Positions 45,575-56,689 of a DNA stretch of 64,000 bases are shown here, one piece after another. The DNA is from Ochotona curzoniae (taxonomy: Eukaryota > Chordata > Mammalia > Lagomorpha > Ochotonidae). The notes under the pieces are model-generated. The model was given only the letters and a program-made list of their open reading frames with translations, was not told the DNA's origin and did no database searches. The stretch's first letter is position 1. Each line of letters opens with the position of its first letter. The position numbers and the translations under genes are program-made. The stretch spans positions 28,369,001-28,433,000 of the forward strand of contig NW_024467119.1 in assembly GCF_017591425.1 (NCBI RefSeq). Reading direction: 5' to 3'.

Positions 45575-45752
45575 CGAAGAAGTGAAGGCACTGTCGTGTT
45601 TCTCGCAGGACTAGTTGCAGCAATCAAAATAGGAACTCAATCTAGATGTCCACCATGAGTGGACCACCTATGAGTATCCACCGATGAGTGGATACAATAC
45701 GGTACATACACAAATGTGATACTCAGCCATAAGAAGGCGTTCCAAACTCCCG
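45575..45752 (+). pseudogene. LINE-1 ORF2 C-terminal fragment, sense
   Basis: GGACTAGTTGCAGCAATCAAAATAGG, TGTCCACCATGAGTGG and TGATACTCAGCCATAAGAAGG are sense L1 ORF2 C-terminal words. A small internal duplication (ATGAGTGG three times near 45655-45691) lies within. The piece joins directly to a SINE 3' fragment. Confidence 0.7.
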
Positions 45753-45870
45753 ACTTCAGTTTGGAGCCATCCCAACCATCATCGCCATTTGGGGAGTGAC
45801 CAGCAAATGTCCAATCTCTTCTTTGGCTCTCCCTCTCCAACTCTCAATAGAAAATAAATATTAAAAAATA
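45753..45870 (+). mobile_element. C-type SINE 3' fragment, sense
   Basis: GCCATTTGGGGAGTGACCAGC, TCTTCTTTGGCTCTCCCTCTCC and AGAAAATAAATATTAAAAA make the 3' third of a C SINE. It abuts the L1 fragment with no gap, which suggests a chimeric insertion or a deletion between them. Confidence 0.65.
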
Positions 45871-46527
45871 TGAAAGATATTTATTTAACTGTTACTTTGT
45901 AATACCAGAGGATGAATAAAGAAGTAAAGAAATAATAGGCAAAGAAAAAGAGGAACAAAAGTGAGTTCTATATACAATAGTCGTCTTCCCTGTATTTTGG
46001 CTTTTTTCACCACCAGAGCAGGCCTAGTGAGAGCCCTTCTCCCTCCCTGCGGATTCTGCTCTCAGCTGCCCTTCAAATACACTTCAGCCTCATCTCCCTT
46101 TACGGGTCATTAGGTGATGGTGTGAGATGTTAGGCCTCTCAGAGCTACTTGCCTTTCTGTTTAATGTTAATAGGACATACATGAGGATAAAACAATTTCT
46201 ACGACTCAGAAGGATATATAATAAATTCCAAAAGTTATTAGAACATAGGGACTCCATATTAGAGACTTGCCTGTGTATCCGGCTAATGCACAGAATCATG
46301 CTGGGAACTGTAAAAATACAGAGTGAAAAGTAACTGCAGCGATTTCAGGAAGTGAGCATGTTTTTCTGCAGAAGATTCTCTTCAAAATAAATGTCATTAA
46401 ATTTTTCCTGCTTTGTTCCTTGGTCTGGTCTATGTGATTTTTCCCTGAGATCACTGTAAGTCAGTCAACACGCATTATTAGGTACCTTCCATGAGTCATT
46501 GTTCTGGGTTCTGTAGAACTATGTTCT
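45871..46527. other. No recognised feature
   Basis: Unassigned sequence; short frames on both strands have no recognisable motifs. Confidence 0.5.
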
Positions 46528-46857
46528 GGGCCCAGCGGTATGGCCTAGCGGCTGAAGTCCTCACCTTGAACGTGCCAGGATCCTATATGGGCGCCGGTTC
46601 TAATCCTGGCAGCTCCACTTCCCATCCAGCTCCCTGCTTGTGGCCTAGGAAAGCAGTCAAGGACGGCCCAAAGCCTTGGGATCCTGCACCCGCATGGGAG
46701 ACACAGAAGAGATTCCTGGTTCTCAGCTTTGGATCGGCGCAGCACTGGCCATTGCGCTCACTTGGGGAGTGAATCATTTGGAAGATCTTCCACTCTGTCT
46801 CTCCTCCTCTCTGCATATCTGACCCTGTAATAAAAATAAATAAATCTTTAAAAAAAG
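46528..46857 (+). mobile_element. Young C-type SINE, sense
   Basis: Full-length and little decayed: GGGCCCAGCGGTATGGCCTAG, GGCGCCGGTTCTAATCCTGG, TTCCCATCCAGCTCCCTGC, CCCAAAGCCTTGGGATCC, GGATCGGCGCAGCACTGGCC, and the tail AATAAAAATAAATAAATC. I find no clean duplication. Confidence 0.9.
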
Positions 46858-47720
46858 GTTTTGTTTAGAAAATTAACAAATTGTATACAAATTTCCGAAT
46901 AATGATCTAAATTTAATTTCATTTACTATTACAGATTTTTTTTATAGATTCCTGTTCCTTCCTTATGTAGACTCAACTTGCTCCTTATTTTATATTTTAT
47001 AATTTGCTGCCCGTAAGGATTGATGCAGACACCCTATATTTTACTTACTAAATGGGGTAAGAACTACACAGTTTCTTTCCAACCACACATTTCCCACATT
47101 AAAATAATAATTAGAAATCATTATAATGATCTAAGAATGAAATTAAACCTGTGCCAACATTGGGAATGCAACATTAATGACACAGAAAAGTCACATGTAT
47201 CTGAACCTCTGAAATGAGCACTTTCATTTGTGGAAAATGTATGAATCAATTCTATCTTGTCTACTTGTGAAATCTCAAGGCCACAGTCAATGTGGGAAGG
47301 CCTCAGGATTGCCTCAGGTGAGTTATTTTGTGCGCGAACATCAAAGAAGAGGCGTTTCAGTTGGCACCAACAACGTGACCAAGAGCCAAAGTGTGTGTGT
47401 ATATGCATGGTGGAAGGGCACCAAGAGGCAAAGACTTGGCAGCAGTAGGGAAGGTAAAAAAAATCAGATTAAAAGAGACATTTGGATTCTCACACTAGGG
47501 AGACTCAGGGTTTGGTACAGATAATATTAAAACCTTGCAGAGCTTTATTTATTAGCAGATGACTAACTTCATTGGAACCACAGAGCTACAGTTATCTTGA
47601 GTTAGAAACAAACAACACAGCCTACCCAATTGTAAAGACTTGGGTGAAATGGCTTACCCCTGTATTCAATTTACATAAAAAGTAAAAGAAAAAGAAATGA
47701 TATCATCATTTTTGAAAAAT
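46858..47720. other. No recognised feature
   Basis: Unassigned sequence with several overlapping short frames near 47120-47524 on both strands; none shows a recognisable domain. Confidence 0.45.
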
Positions 47721-48025
47721 TTTTGTACTTATTTATTTACTTGAAATTCACAATTCAAGAGGGAGAGATAGTGAGAGAAATTTTCTATCCACTGATTCAA
47801 GCCGCAAGTAACCTCAAAGGCCAGGGCTGAGCCAGGCAGAAGCCAGGAGCCAGGAGCTTCCTCTTGTTCAGCCACACTCATGGCAGGGGCCCATGGACTT
47901 AGGCCATCTGCTGCTGCGTTTTCCAGGCCGTTAGCAGGGAGCTGAATCAGACGTAGAGTAGCGGGAAATTGAACCAGTATCCATATGTGAAGCTGGCATC
48001 TCAGGTGGCAGCTTTTACCTGTCCT
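47721..48025 (-). mobile_element. C-type SINE, antisense
   Basis: TACTTATTTATTTACTTGAAA tail, CCACTGATTCAAGCCGC, GGCCAGGGCTGAGCCAGGC, GGGGCCCATGGACTTAGGCC and a decayed head ending GGCAGCTTTTACC. Older branch. Confidence 0.8.
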
Positions 48026-48189
48026 TCATACTGTTAAAGAGAGCCAAAGAGAACACTTTCCTGATGGTTCATTCCCCAAATACCCAAAAATGGATTGAAG
48101 CCAGAAAATTCCAATTTCCCATGTGGTGATAGGAACTCACTATTCCCAGACTGTGCATCAGAATAAAGCTGAAATTAAGAGCAGAGTCA
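48026..48189 (-). mobile_element. C-type SINE, antisense, first part (host of nested SINE)
   Basis: GATGGTTCATTCCCCAAATACC, TTGAAGCCAGAAAATTCC and CCCATGTGGTGATAGG are an antisense C SINE body. It is interrupted at CAGAGTCA (48182-48189) and resumes at CAGAGCCA (48513). Confidence 0.6.
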
Positions 48190-48510
48190 GGCCCTGGTGT
48201 GGTAGCCTAGTGGCCGAAGTTCTCTCCTTGCATGCTGGGGATCCCATATGGGTGCCAGTTTGTATCCTGGCTGCTATGCTTCCTATCCACTTCCGTGCTT
48301 GTGATCTGGGAAAGCAGTTGAGGGTGGCCCAAAACCTTGGGACCCTGCACCTGCATGGGAGACTTGGAAGAAGCTCCTGGTTCCTGGCTTTAGATTGACT
48401 CAGCACCAACCATTATGGCTACTTGGGCAATGAACCAACGGAGGAAAGATCTTTCTCTCTTCACTCTGTAAATCTGACTAGCCAATAAAAAAAAAATCTT
48501 TAAAAAAAAA
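48190..48510 (+). mobile_element. C-type SINE, sense, nested in an older SINE
   Basis: GCCCTGGTGTGGTAGCCTAG head, GGGGATCCCATATGGGTGCC, GGCCCAAAACCTTGGGACC, and a tail CAATAAAAAAAAAATC plus A-run. The near-identical octamers CAGAGTCA and CAGAGCCA on either side are a target-site duplication in the host SINE. Orientation is opposite to the host. Confidence 0.9.
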
Positions 48511-48595
48511 TTCAGAGCCAAGATTCAAAACAAGGCATTCCAACACAGAAGGCAGGCATCTCAGCCACTGGGCTAACTACCCATGCAATATCCCA
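48511..48595 (-). mobile_element. C-type SINE, antisense, second part
   Basis: The host head returns with CAACACAGAAGGCAGGCATC and CAGCCACTGGGCTAACTACCC. Confidence 0.55.
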
Positions 48596-48717
48596 GCTCC
48601 TTCCCCTCCTTGTTCCCCACCCCCAGATTATAAAGACAGAGGTAAAGCCTTTAAGAACACAGCATAACCACGGATGAAATCCCCAACCCACTTTGGTTCT
48701 AAGGTTCAGATTTCATT

Positions 48718-49015
48718 GTTTTTTTTTTTTAATTCTTTATTTTTCATGATACAGTTCCTTAATTCAGGGATTTTCCCTTCCACTCTCCCCCACCCCTTCT
48801 CCCAACACTTTCCCCTATTCTGTAATACTAGATTCGTTCTTCAACAACAGTCACAAGCTCATCATTCTGCTATTTATGTGTATTCTTACTCTGCAGGTAT
48901 AGAGAATGGTATGAATTTCAGCATTCTAGTGTCAAGATATATTTAACAGTTTCATTTTTTTTTTAAATCAGAAGTAGAGATGTATACTGCAATGCATCTC
49001 TCCCTCATAGTAGAG
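48718..49015 (-). mobile_element. L1 3' end, antisense
   Basis: A T-run, TTCTTTATTTTTCATGATACAG, GGGATTTTCCCTTCCACTC, CTCATCATTCTGCTATTTATG and GTCAAGATATATTTAACAG correspond word by word to the antisense L1 3' end at 54790-55000. It is 5'-truncated at about 49015. Confidence 0.8.
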
Positions 49016-49655
49016 TTCTCAGGCCCAGATTTTCGTCATCACATAAACAATGAAGAAGACAGACAGTAGGGACGAGCACACAATCTGCAGGTATGTGGGA
49101 AGGAGAATGGCTCGAAGGCTCCTCATTCCCAAAGTATTGTATGTGTGTGTGAGGCAGTGGTCATCTTGGGTGCAAGGCGTTTTTGTTTGTTCATTTGTTT
49201 GTTTCTCTTTTTCTTTGAAGGTCTGGGGGTGGGAGACAGGGGGTTTGGAGAGATTGTACATAACCTCTGCAATTGTGTATAAAATACATTTAGTCCAGTG
49301 GGAGATAATTTCTCTGTCACTCTCACTGTCACTGAATCCTCTTCCAGCCAAAGTTAGTAATCATTTACCTGCTAACATCCCAAGTTTCAATGAAACTGAA
49401 GCATACATTACCTTTTTGATGTTGAAAAGAGGCTGACAATCCATGTCAAGATTTGATCCGAAGAGGAAAGCAATGCTGATGAGAAACATAAAGGCCAAAT
49501 TACTTCATCTCTCTGGTGTCACGACTGAACTCCGACGGCCCTGGTGATCCCTCTCATGTTGCTGCAGCTTATAACACTGAATGGAGAATGGATAATGGGC
49601 TTAACTTTTCTAACAGACCTTGTCATTAAGGTACTGTCAAAACATGATTTTCTTC
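49016..49655. other. No recognised feature
   Basis: Unassigned. The 128-codon plus frame and 110-codon minus frame (49019-49436) are low-complexity (CTTTTTCT and CACTCTCACTGTC tracts) and show no domain. Confidence 0.5.
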
Positions 49656-49659
49656 CAGT

Positions 49660-49765
49660 TCAGAAAGAATGTAAGCACCATGAGAGAACAGGCCTGTTGT
49701 GTCTATGGCCACATTTCTTGTATTCAGATGGTACATAACAAGCACTTCGTGGGTGACTGATTTTC
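49660..49765 (+). mobile_element. L2/MIR-type 3' end
   Basis: AGAAAGAATGTAAGCACCATGAG, AACAGGCCTGTTGTGTC and GTACATAACAAGCACTTCGTGGG follow the common L2/MIR 3' end ('agaatgtaagctccatgag ... acagtaggtgctcaataaa'). Confidence 0.6.
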
Positions 49766-50844
49766 TGTATAAAATATAAACAAGCTTTTTATGATTTATA
49801 TTCATATATATACTTACAAACTCACACACCATGGTAATTATTGTCACTCTAATTTAACTCAAGGAATTTAAACCACATATTGGAAATAATCAACTCTACA
49901 AAAATAAGAATTGTTTTTTGAGCATCTAGATTTTTGTCCTTAAGGAAAAAAAATGGCTATTAGAATTATTTTTTATTGCTGACTTTTTTATTTTAAGTAC
50001 ATTATATTTTCATTAGTAAACTCATTTCCATGATAAAATCCTGGTAGAAAAATTGAATCAAGTGGGAACAAGGAGAAGGATGTCCACATGAAAGAGCAGA
50101 CCATGCCTCTTTGCATCTTGTGCGCCCTATTTGTGGCACCACACCTCTATTCCCCAAGATGCCCTAATCAGGGGCCCGAGAGTCCCACTGGACTGTCAGC
50201 GGATGACAGCTCAGGGTTTTGGGCCTGACCCAATTCTGACCCAAAGTTGGGTCACTTCACAGTGTTTCTCAAGCTATGAGAAATGGGCCACATAGAAGGT
50301 GACAAGGCAGGGGTGGGAGTAGGGTCCCTTTCAACTTAACAATGGTGTCAGATGTTGTAAGATGGCAAGACTTGTTTCAATAAATAGAACTCCACAATGT
50401 GATCTGGAGACTTGAACACTTAAGCTCTTGTGTCCACATCTCTTCTCCTTTGCTTAGCTGCCCTCGCTTAGGCCAGACAACCAGATTATGATGAATTCCC
50501 GTTCACTGGTGCCCTGTGTGTGGAATTCCTGTTTCCTGGTCCTGCTCCATCTCAGTATGAGAAAGTAAGTCCTTCTTTTGCATCCTCCAGTTTCTTCTGT
50601 GGTTTCCTCTTAAACCTGAAGAACATACTAATGAACTTTGTATGGTAAGCAAAACATTTATAATCTCTGTCATCTGTCTGTCGGGGTTCTCCTACTAGCC
50701 GTTCGCAATGATGCATTATTCTACAGTGTTATAAAACTTCATCTTTGTGCCTTTGTATAGATCAATCCTTCTACCTGAATCTCTTTTCTGTGTGTCCTTT
50801 CTCCTATTCACAATCAAAATAGATCATCTCTACATCTGAGAGAT
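49766..50844. other. No recognised feature
   Basis: AT-rich then mixed unassigned sequence. 50060-50560 is somewhat GC-richer but shows no repeat or coding signature. Confidence 0.5.
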
Positions 50845-51158
50845 TTTTAAGAAAGATTTATTCATGCAATTTGAAAGTTAACAATTACAGAGAAGGAGAG
50901 ACCAAGACATCTTACAATGCCTAATTTACTACCTAGTTGGATGCAACAGCCCATATTGGGCCAGGCTGAAGTCAGGAGGCAGGAGTTGCTTCCAGGTTTC
51001 TCACGTGGGTGGGAAGATTCCCAAACTTGGGCCTTTCTCCACTGCTTTTCCCAAGTCATTAGTAGGGAGTTGGATTACAAGTGGAGCAGCCTAGACACAG
51101 ATCAGTATTCATATGGGTTGCTGAAGTGGCTATGTCATAACATCAGATCTTGCCTGTG
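50845..51158 (-). mobile_element. C-type SINE, antisense
   Basis: AAGAAAGATTTATTCATGC tail, CAACAGCCCATATTGGGCC, GGTTTCTCACGTGGGTGGG, GGAGCAGCCTAGACACAG and a decayed head. Older branch. Confidence 0.75.
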
Positions 51159-51187
51159 AAATCCTTAGCCTGAAGCTAAAAAAAAGT

Positions 51188-51530
51188 TTACTTTTATTTC
51201 ATCTACCTCAAATTGACAGAAAATGGTGTTGCTGGGTTTAGCTGTGGGACAGGGAGTGGAGAGATCTTTCATCTACTAGTTCACTCCCCAAACACCTAAA
51301 AATGCCAGGACAGAGTCAGTCTAAAACCAGGAGCCAGGAACTCCATTTAATTCTCTCACATGAGTGGTGGGAGCCCAAACTCCTGAACCATCAGATGCTG
51401 GTTCCCAGGATACACCAGCAGGAAGTTATATCAGAAGCAGAGTAGCAAGGACTTGAGCTGGCTTCTGACATGGATGTCGATGCTCCAAACAATAGCTTGA
51501 CCTGCTGTGATACAACATCTGCTGCTTACA
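51188..51530 (-). mobile_element. C-type SINE (CSINE2-like), antisense
   Basis: TACTTTTATTTCATCTACC tail, CTAGTTCACTCCCCAAACACC, ACCAGGAGCCAGGAACTCC and a diverged head (GATACAACATCTGCTG). It lies about 30 bp after the SINE at 50845, both antisense. Confidence 0.65.
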
Positions 51531-52229
51531 CCAGCCTAAGATAACTGAGAGGTGAGCACACTGTTGGAACCATGGGGTAAAATTTCCACTTTCAGGACTC
51601 TCATTACCATTCCATTTTTTAAAAAGATATTTTTTGTTTTTGGTCTGGCACTCTTAGTATGAGACGTCATGGTGTTCAGCTTCGAAGAAAATGTCAAGTT
51701 GTTTTAGCTTTCAAACTGAGTAGTTAGGAAATTTATTGGTTATTCCGATGGGGATATATGCACAATAGTCTTTCCCAAAGTTGCAAGGATATGTAACAGG
51801 AACCACAGTGGATGCTTAAAACTATAGATGGCACCAACCTGATCATTAAAAGAATACTGGTCAAGGTTAAGTGCAAGAGATTAATACAATTAGTGGTAAA
51901 AATAGAACAGTTGTGCCAATATGTTATCATCAAAGTTTTTTAAAATTTGCAAACCATGTAAGTGTAGTATTTGGGAAGAATAGTTGAGCAGGGATGATTG
52001 AAAATGTGTAAAGAAAAGCTACAGTTAAGAGAATGCTGCATCTTGCTCCCCACCGCACAAATTTAGAAAGATTTCTAGTAGTGAAGTCTGGAACAACAGG
52101 CAAGTATGAGTTAACTTCCAACTGATTCACTCCTTCGTTTTAGGTGCTTCATGATAAGATGTGAGTATATGCTACCTTATATAATCATGACATAAAAATA
52201 TGTGCTTACATATCAAAGTTTCCTTTATT
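51531..52229. other. No recognised feature
   Basis: Unassigned sequence with no coding or repeat signature recognised. Confidence 0.5.
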
Positions 52230-53480
52230 ATTTTGCACTAGATGGCGCCCTAAGTTGAGGTTTGTCTCCTTTACTCTTGCTGTGTTGTTTTGAATTCAGC
52301 ACTAGAGGGCAACCCAAACCCAGGTTTGTTTTAAATTCACAGTTAGCTATGTTGTTGGGAATGAACTGGGAAGCATCTAAAAAGTGTAGTCCATCCCTGC
52401 AAGCCTTTACCTGGGGTCAGAGGACATGCAGGTGCATTTTTAATGGACATTGGCCTATGATCAGGTATTACAGGATCCGCATGGCTCTGGGTTCTAGGAA
52501 TGTCCAGCTCTGGGCTGTAGGTGAGCCAGCTTGTGCAGTCATTTGGTACCTGCCTTCCCTTTCTTTCCACAAACAGAAAATTACTCCTTCCATGTTGTGT
52601 TACCAGAATTTTGGGAAAGACTGGTGTATAGATGGTCCCATAGTCTTAATCCCTACACTGTTGACCATACCTAGAGGCCACAGTCCATTAAGACCAGTGC
52701 AACATGAGCTATGTCCAAGGCCAGCTCTGCTATGGGTTGCCTGGTGCTCAAAGCCATTGCAATCAGCCACATGCAAGCAGGCATTCCCTTAGCTCTGATG
52801 GGTGACACCAAGCTGGGTTACACCTGAATCCTACAGCCACAAGGTCCTTTGCTGTTTCATGGATACAGGTGTGAAATACAGGTTTGAAATATCAGTCCAT
52901 CCCACCAGGACAAATGTCTCTGCCTAATGCTAGCCTAGATCTAGAGTGCATGAGTACTGACTTGGCGATATTGCAGTCCTTGTGTCCTTCTGGGAGCTGG
53001 GACTGAAATTCCCTTCCCTTTTGTACTCCCAACAGATGGAAACTTGCTTCTCAATTGGAGGGTGAGTAAAGTAAGCTGTAGTTGAGGTGTTCTCTTGAGG
53101 ATATAATGATTTAGTCTACAGACAGGCCTGGAAAAAAGTAACATGGACACTTTTCAAGTACTGGATTTTTCTGTAGAAGGCCTGGTGCTGAGTTTCCAAG
53201 CTAAGATCTGCACTTAATTCTCTCTTTCACCCGGCCCCAAGCTGGAGGCATGGATCATCTCTCTTAACTGTACTGCTTGAGCTAAGGGAGGAGTGACACA
53301 GGCAACTCTTCCTATCTTCATCAATGCGTCTTGTCTTACTATTATATTAAAACTAGGCACTGTGGTTTTTCTCTGACTCCTTTAGATCTTTGAAGGTGTC
53401 CTAGTGTGCAAAGATGTTGAGATTGTCATCTCTGTGGGCAGGCTATCACTGCTGTGTCTTACTCAGCTGTCATCTTGCTC
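52230..53480 (-). mobile_element. Ancient L1 5' UTR, antisense
   Basis: Read on the minus strand it begins GCTGAGCAAGATGACAGCTG, an L1 start-like word, and continues with CCTGTGTCACTCCTCCC, CCAGCTTGGGGCCGGGTG, AGAGAGAATTAAGTGC and CTCAGCACCAGGC. These follow the order of the old L1M/L1P-type 5' UTR ('ctgtgtgacccctcccc... gagcaccaggc'). It ends near a 64-bp tandem repeat. The 176-codon plus frame over it is antisense to an L1 UTR and so unsupported. Confidence 0.6.
52233..52362 (+). promoter_or_regulatory. Two tandem CTCF-like motifs, 64 bp apart
   Basis: GCACTAGATGGCGCC at 52235-52249 and GCACTAGAGGGCAAC at 52299-52313 lie in the same orientation inside two 64-bp direct repeat units (shared TAGGTTTG-type and TGTTGTT words). 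The first fits the CTCF core consensus CCASYAGRKGGCRSY at 14 of 15 positions and the second at 13. Both are in the antisense L1 5' UTR. Binding is inferred from the motif only. Confidence 0.55.
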
Positions 53481-53654
53481 AGCCTTTTTCTATTGTCCTA
53501 AAGAATAGAAACTTCTGCTATTAAAGTGTGAAATTTGTTCATAATGAAGACCTCAAATGGTTAAGCCAGAAGCAAGGCACCAAACTAATGGCATTGAATA
53601 AATCTGTGGGGTTTGATGAATCAGCACTGAATTTGTGATTCCTGTTCCCCTGCA
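53481..53654. other. No recognised feature
   Basis: Short unassigned stretch before a SINE. Confidence 0.5.
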
Positions 53655-54023
53655 GTTATTTAGCTTTTGTCTTCTTTTATGATTTAAAAATTTTCATTGG
53701 AAAGGCAGATTTACAGAGAGGAAAGACAAAGAGAAGGATCTTCTGTCCACTTGTTTACTCCCCAAGTGGCTGCAATAACCACAGTTCAGCTGATCTGAAG
53801 CCAGAAGCCAGGAACTTAATCAATCTCCCTTGCAGGTACAGTAGGCCCCCAAAGCTTTGAGCCATCCTCGACTGCTTTCCCAGGCCCCAAACAGAGAACT
53901 GGATGGGAAGTGGAGCAGCTGAGACACAGGGACACAAGCTGGTGGCACATACAGTATCCTGGTACTTGCAAGGTGAGGATTTAATCACTAGGCCATTGCA
54001 TTGGGCCTGGTTATTTAGCTTTT
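53655..54023 (-). mobile_element. C-type SINE, antisense, with 14-bp target-site duplication
   Basis: Perfect copies of GTTATTTAGCTTTT (53655-53668 and 54010-54023) flank a full-length antisense copy: GGAAAGGCAGATTTACAGAG, GATCTTCTGTCCACTTG, CATCCTCGACTGCTTTCCC and the head GGCCATTGCATTGGGCC. Confidence 0.95.
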
Positions 54024-54149
54024 CTAAGTCACTGCACCTGCCATCTGACAGAGGCATAAGATAAATAAACACACACCAGAATGTACTGGTCCAAAAGCAC
54101 CACAATTCCCCAGTACTAAAATTTTAATAGGTGATCGCTATCTTGTTCA

Positions 54150-54605
54150 TGTATTAACATTTATAAAATTTCTGTTTGAAATTAGATGAAAATGAATGTG
54201 CTAATTGCATCAATGCCTTCTGCCCAATCATCATCATGTGTTTCTCAAGCTTTCTTTGCAACTCATGATATTCCTCTTTCCAAGGTGGACGATCCTCGCC
54301 TTCCTGGTCCAGATTCAGGAGTCTTCTGAACAAGGTGGGTCTGGAGTGCATCCTTCACTTCTGCAGTGTGTGTTCTCTTCTCAGGCATTGTAACGCAGCT
54401 CTGGTTCACCCTACAATACTTGTACATTTAGCAATGGTCTGTAAGGTACTGTAGGGTGCATGGACATGCAGTCACCCTGGCTTCTTTTATTAGCTCTTCT
54501 CAATCCTTTTGCAAACCAACTTCCTATTCCAAAAGGACTCAGGCTCTACTTCTGGGATCTCTTTTTCTTTGTGGGTCAAACCGCATAAAACTCCAAAGAA
54601 AATGC
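54150..54605 (-). pseudogene. Possible degraded protein-coding relic, unidentified
   Basis: The minus strand gives protein-like pieces in more than one frame: KEKEIPEVEPESFWNRK (frame at 54490-54603) and, further on, PPWKEEYHELQRKLEKH (54154-54351), separated by stops and frameshifts. The charged heptad-like second piece could be a coiled coil. I do not recognise the protein. No poly(A) tail or duplication is visible on the expected 3' side (about 54000-54150). It may be chance. Confidence 0.3.
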
Positions 54606-54789
54606 AAAAAAAAAAAAAATTGACAAGAGGCTGATGAGCAAAATCTAAGTTTTCCTACCATAACAGTCTCTCTCAGAAGCTTTGGCACCCACTATTGGTC
54701 CTGCTGCAAATTTGTAACCAGAATGATGAGTTCCATATTTTTACTTAGAAAATAAATGTGTTAAATGATGTGCATTGTTTCCTAGGCAC

Positions 54790-55850
54790 ATTTTATATGA
54801 AATTTATTTATTTTATTATTTTGTGATATAGTTCCATAGGGTTTGGAATTTCCCTTCTCCCTTCCCGAAACCTTCTTCATACTCATCATTCTGCTGTTTA
54901 AGTGTATCCTGACATTGCAGGCATGGAAAATGTCAGAGAGTCCAGCATCCTATTGCCAAGATATATTTAACAGTTTCATTTGGAGTCCATCTTTGATTTG
55001 GAAGTAGAGATGCACATTGAATTATTTCTTCATATCTTGATGTGATAGTTTCTATCACACAGTTACTTTACATCCCCTTAAATGAAAAGTCACAAAACAA
55101 AATCAACAACAGGAAGAAAAAGTAGGAAATTAACAACAACCTGCAGCTAAATAACACGCTACTGAATAACTAATGTGTTACTGAAGAAAAGAAAAATCAA
55201 AAACCTTCTTGAAGCAAACAATGCTATGTCTGATCTATGCATCAGAAAATTAATAAGAAAAAAACTTTTTTGAATGATTGAAAATAAAAGCAAAAATATC
55301 AAAGCCTCTGAGATGTAGCAAAAGCAATATTGAAAGGGCTATTGATGTAGTATTTTGCATTATGATTGTTTTATATCAGAGAAAACATATGATATTTCTC
55401 CTTTGGGGACTGACTTATTTCACTGAGTGTAATGGCCTCAAGTTGGGACCATTTTGTTGCAAATGGGTAGAATTTCATTTTTTAATGGCTGGGTAGTATT
55501 CCATGGAGTAGATGTACTACAGATTCTTTATCTACTCCACTTTTGATGGACATCTGGGTTGTTTCCACATCTTTGCTATTGTACATTGTGCTGCTGTGAA
55601 TATAGGACCGTAGATACCTTTCTCACATGCAGATTTCATCTCCTTTGTCTATATTCCCAGAAATGGGATAGCTGAGTCATACAGCAGATCAATCTTCAAC
55701 TCTTGGCACTCTCCATACTGACTTTCATAGTGGTTGTACTAGGCTACAATCTCATCGACAGTGAAGGAGGGTACATTTCTTCTCACACCCACACTCCTAG
55801 ATGCATTTTAGGGGCAAGTTGCCTTTTCCTTTTATTACTATCCATCTAAA
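54790..55850 (-). mobile_element. LINE-1 3' UTR and ORF2 end, antisense
   Basis: It starts with the antisense 3' end TTTTGTGATATAGTTCCATAGG and CCAAGATATATTTAACAG, then CCCCTTAAATGAAAAGTCAC (the same UTR as at 11500, here single copy). It then runs through GGCTGGGTAGTATTCCATGG, GATGGACATCTGGGTTG and CAGAAATGGGATAGCTGAGTC, the ORF2 end. No open ORF2 remains. It is a 5'-truncated L1. Confidence 0.8.
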
Positions 55851-56689
55851 CCTATATTAATAGATTCCTCAAGGTATGTCAATGGTAGAATGTGTGCAGC
55901 TTGAATGGTCAGATAATGCATTTTTGGAGAAATTTTGGTTTCCCTCTTTATCATACAGCATCTTACGTTCCAACAGCAGATGCCATGTTTTCTTCGGTTT
56001 ATATTTTCCCTTTTTCAGTCCATGGAGTCCCATAGGTGGAGTGCAGTTCAAGTTTTGGATTGCACCAAGTTATTTTGGTGATGTCAACGACTTCAGGAGT
56101 GGATGCATGATGCAAGCTTATGGCATCAGAATGAATCTTAGCTCTTTCTTATGTATTCCACTTGTACTTGAAAGGGTGTGCTACTGCAGAAACTGCACCT
56201 ACTTTGCCATCATGTGTAGCTAAAATGAAACCAATGAAACAAATAGAGGGAGGCAGAAAACAAAGAGTGAATTCTGAGGACACTGTTTAAAACCTGAAGG
56301 CTCTAGTCTTTTCATGAACAAGTCAATATATTTTTTTCATTAAGGTTTACTTAAACCGCAGTCGGTTGAGATTTTTGTCACTTGCGTCAGAAAGAGTCCT
56401 AATGGATATTCTGTGCTGTTTACATACAGGCAGTTTACCTGTTGTCAGCGCTTTTGAATCTGATATGGTCCTCTGAAAAGCAAATACGCATTGTAGAGAC
56501 TCTATTAAACTGCTCCTTGTGGAAGAGAGGCATCCTTTTTATCTCCTCACTTTAGATGGTTTCACCTCCACTTTTCCTTAATAAGTATATTTCTAAAATA
56601 TCCTTCTGCGTCTCTATCGATCATCCATCTATAACCTGTTTTTCTATATATCCTTATCCATCCATCCATCTATCTATTATCTAGCTATC
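55851..56689. other. No recognised repeat; unassigned
   Basis: The 115-codon plus frame at 55876-56223 has no recognisable domain. A short (TCCA)n tract lies at about 56655-56670. Confidence 0.45.

Noticed and set aside
46528..46857. tRNA-like A and B boxes
   Set aside because: They are the promoter of a C SINE head, not a tRNA gene; no cloverleaf with a proper acceptor stem was found.
49050..49436. 128-codon plus frame
   Set aside because: Low-complexity tracts (VCSFVCFSFS, SLSLSLSL) and no domain.
52262..52792. 176-codon plus-strand open frame
   Set aside because: It lies antisense in an old L1 5' UTR, with no recognisable domain or upstream gene signals.
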